Below, in pieces: positions 61,343 to 64,000 of a DNA stretch of 64,000 bases. The translations under genes were made by a program, and so were the position numbers. Source of the DNA: Taenia hydatigena. Lineage: Eukaryota > Platyhelminthes > Cestoda > Cyclophyllidea > Taeniidae. Position 1 is the first letter of the stretch; each line of letters begins with the position of its first letter. The notes beneath the pieces were generated by a model, which ran no database searches, was not told the origin of the DNA, and saw only the letters and a list, made by a program, of their open reading frames with translations. Where the stretch lies: NCBI GenBank assembly GCA_036345935.2, contig JADWOT020000009.1, forward strand, positions 1,440,287 to 1,504,286, read 5' to 3'.

Positions 61343-64000
61343 CTAGAAGGCAAAATCTCAGTTATGCGGAAAGGCTATTAATAGTTTCCCTTATTTCTTT
61401 TCCTTACATAGAGCGGACAACTCGTCTCCTTCGGCGACCAAAGGAATCGATTTTTGACCAGTCCAAATGTAACACCAGGCATTGCCTTTAACGCAGTCCA
61501 CTGGATGTCATCTATTTGCTGTGCCTGAGATTTCAACCAGGCGACAACGCCACTGGCTAATCGAGACGCCTGAAGACGTTCCAACGCTGGGTCCACGCGT
61601 TTCTCGGACATTAGAAAGTTGCCCATCAACTTGTCGTGGTTAACACAAGTTAGGCCTTGCAAACGCGTCTTTATCGAAGAAATTACCTTCTTCCTCTTCT
61701 CTGTCTTCCCTGCTATTGCCTTCAGCGCAGCCTTGGCAACTCGTTTAGCTTCCACTTTCATCTCCTCGTCCACCTCCTCTCGCTTCCGCTTCAAAGTAGC
61801 CGACCTTTCGTCCGCATTCACACCACAAATTACCGAAGTGACAAACGGGTCTATTTCCCCTTTTTGATGTCGCTTATCACCGTCTCTTGCTTCTCCCTCA
61901 TCGAATCGGGATCGTCGCTCCACCCCCAGAATCCTACGTCCATCCACGTGGGTCCCGCGTCGACTATAGCGCTCTACAAGCCGTCTGCTTAATCGTCGAG
62001 CTTGAGCCCTCAAACGTGCCTCACGTTGAACTGGTGTTTCTTCCACCTCCCTTATATCTTCCTCTACCTCCACCACTTCTGGTTTAACGTCCTCTTCGTC
62101 CGACTTGCTGACAATGTCTTGGAGCTTCACCGGATGGCTGGAAAAAAGGCGATCGAAGCGGTTCTCTGTTACGGCGTGTTTGGGTACCCCAATGGTCTTG
62201 AAAAAGGACACCGACTCAAGCTGCTGACCACCGTTCGCGTCAGAGGGGCGAGCGTCTCCGAGGGAAAATAGTTCGTAAAGGTTGTTGATTTTAAAGAAAC
62301 GCTGTTGACGCGGATTCTTCAGCACTCGATTGGCGAGGAATTGTTTGAAGATTTGCCTGAGAGTGAGAGAGAAAAAAATAAAACAGGTGATAGAACCTGT
62401 CTGTTGCACTTAAATTTATTCATCCGCACTTCGGCTATGAAACGGCATAGTGCCTTGCGTATTGAGCTTCGTTGGAAAGATCGGGAAATACTAACCTTTT
62501 GAGACGGAGGCAAAAATTTCCAATAGTATTATGGACGGAACCATGAGGACAGCATTGTGTGTCGGCATTATAAAAAATGAACCTTCGACGCGGAGAGTAC
62601 GGTGAATCAGGCTAATATATAATCAAATTATATATTGAGTAATCAGTTTCATACCTGATAGCTGAGCAGAAGAATGATCGAGCAGAAGAAATGACGTCTA
62701 CTGCTTTATGAACCCGCTTATTGAAACACTCTGATAAGCATTTAAAATCTTTGTCCAATTTACCCAAAAGACATTACTTGCAAGGTACGTTCAGATCAAA
62801 TCGACACCTCTGAGTTTGTAGAGGGTAGAAGGAGCACATTTTAAGAGTTGAAAACTGAACTTCTGCTTGAGGATGGAAATAATTGGCAGTACAGATTAAT
62901 CGTTCTAAAACGGGCTAATAACTTTGTGAAACTTGAACTTTTGCAATTGATTTTCCTCATCATTTAAAGATGAGTCTCATGCCACTTCACGTTCGACTAA
63001 GCTTCAATCCGGCTTTTGGGATGAGGCATTTCACACGCCAAAGTGAATGCTCACAAGAATTGACTCCCTCGACTACGGGCTGGGAGCGAAACCACTACAT
63101 CCAAGACCATTGCTGACAAAACTACCCACATCTTACTACTAAACAATTGAGAGTCCTATCACTGTACTGTGCCGAGCTTAGCCTGCTATACATACGATCA
63201 ACAGCATGGTTTACACCTTAGCATCACCGCATATACACACCATCATTTTTGGAAGTCGTCTTGGCAAAGGGTGAATGGACTAGGTTACAACAGGCGCGCC
63301 AGGCATTAGTAACACTCGTGATATGTCGCTGGGCGTTTAAAGAGTAGCACCAAAGGTCTCAGTGCAGATGACAATGCTTCAAGCCGTTCCGACGGCAGTC
63401 GAACCTTTTGACAATGGAGATGGTTTCTGAGGTCAGGAAGAACGCAATGTTGAAAAGACGATGCCTCACGTATCGGCGGTGCTGGCATTTTTGGTAAAGT
63501 TGACGACGACGTTACACAAAGTGGTTCCGGCGGTAGCCCCGGAAGTGTCAGTTACTAAGTTTGTACCCTCCAGCACAATTTCAACCCTCAAACAGATAGA
63601 ATCCCACCACCAGATTGAAATAAAAATTTCGGCCTACTTACTCAGGCCTTAACAAAATCTTCCCCAACCTTATAAATCGTTTAAACTACATGGAACTGAA
63701 AATTCGTCAAACCTCTTCATTAGATGAAACTCCGAGCTTGTTAAATTACCTACCTCTGATAGACTTTTTCCTCGATTGTCCCGCTGGTGAGCAGCCGATA
63801 TATCATCACCTCACGCTCCTGTCCAATCCGCCAAGCACGCTCTCGAGCTTGTGCATCCGTGGAGGGATTCCAGTCGGGATCGAATATAAGCACTCGATCC
63901 GCACCGGTCAAGTTTACTCCCAAGCCTCCCACTCTTGTGGTGAGGAGGAAGAGGAAACAGTTTTGTGGGCTCTTGGAAGCTGGAGTTGAGTTAAATTTCT
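60800..64000 (-). CDS. ERCC6: ERCC6/CSB, C-terminal part (5' end outside window)
   Basis: SWI2/SNF2 ATPase that binds stalled RNA polymerase II and starts transcription-coupled nucleotide excision repair in the nucleus. Three exons on the minus strand: 64000-63754 (partial), 62356-61408 and 61342-60800, joined in frame to 578 residues and a TGA stop. Helicase motif V ([13 protein letters not shown]) and motif VI ([11 protein letters not shown], residues 50-60 from the window edge) are followed by the family-specific [20 protein letters not shown] and LYELFSLGD, which identify CSB rather than other SNF2 proteins. Next come a charged, basic region ([11 protein letters not shown] and EKRKK), [13 protein letters not shown] (human VEAEANRVAQDALKA) and a C-terminal winged-helix-like segment ending WTLKPQF, as in human IWKLKPEYC, plus about 25 extra residues. 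The ATPase lobe 1 and N-terminus lie to the right of the window. Confidence 0.95.
61408..62356 (-). CDS. ERCC6: ERCC6 exon: post-helicase region
   Basis: 949 nt; acceptor CTCTCAG and donor GTAAGG on the minus strand. [15 protein letters not shown] completes the arginine codon split from the previous exon. Contains acidic [14 protein letters not shown] and basic nuclear-localisation-like clusters. Confidence 0.94.
62357..63753 (-). other. ERCC6: ERCC6 intron
   Basis: 1.4 kb intron splitting the arginine codon after VYQ. No recognisable embedded gene. Confidence 0.6.
63754..64000 (-). CDS. ERCC6: ERCC6 exon (partial): helicase motifs V and VI
   Basis: Reads [40 protein letters not shown] and TIEEKVYQR. 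The donor GTAGGT is read on the minus strand at 63753. Continues past the window end. Confidence 0.95.

Overview
This is a 64 kb piece of an animal nuclear genome. Genes are split by GT-AG introns of about 70 bp to 6.7 kb, the standard code is used, and non-coding DNA is AT-rich. Protein matches are to metazoan families, and the overall style fits a parasitic flatworm, perhaps a tapeworm. That organism call is inference. No bacterial, viral or CRISPR features are seen.

Four genes can be built exon by exon. (1) 165-20060 (+): the 3' two thirds of a kainate-type ionotropic glutamate receptor (GluR-A). The window opens inside its amino-terminal domain; ten exons encode the last 697 residues. (2) 23561-48506 (+): a complete paralogue (GluR-B) with 17 exons and 1,106 residues, from signal peptide to stop. 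Wherever both copies are present the intron positions and phases match, and eight of the ten shared exons are equal in length to the base, so the pair is a tandem duplication. (3) 50229-58636 (+): a complete TCF25 gene, 10 exons and 640 residues, a ribosome-associated quality-control factor. (4) 64000-60800 (-): the 3' part of ERCC6/CSB, the transcription-coupled repair ATPase, three exons and 578 residues, convergent with TCF25 and running off the right edge. The summed exon lengths of GluR-B and TCF25 are exact multiples of three with a single terminal stop, and the in-window parts of GluR-A and ERCC6 also stay in frame.

The most unusual structure is a 963 bp inverted duplication. GluR-A's terminal exon with its whole 3' UTR, from the splice-acceptor CAG to the poly(A) signal (19810-20772), is also present in reverse orientation inside the gene's own last intron (14416-15378), 4,431 bp upstream. 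No difference was seen in the stretches compared, microsatellites included. A GluR-A pre-mRNA should therefore be able to fold its terminal exon into a long perfect duplex. This could be a real hairpin locus (editing, RNAi, alternative 3' ends), a very recent rearrangement, or an assembly error.

Other points are a lysine next to the Q/R site in GluR-A, a polyglutamate insertion in the GluR-B amino-terminal domain, and conserved RRxS and C-terminal motifs in both receptor tails. The remaining sequence is intronic or intergenic, with simple repeats and a few GC-richer patches that may be decayed repeats but were not identified.
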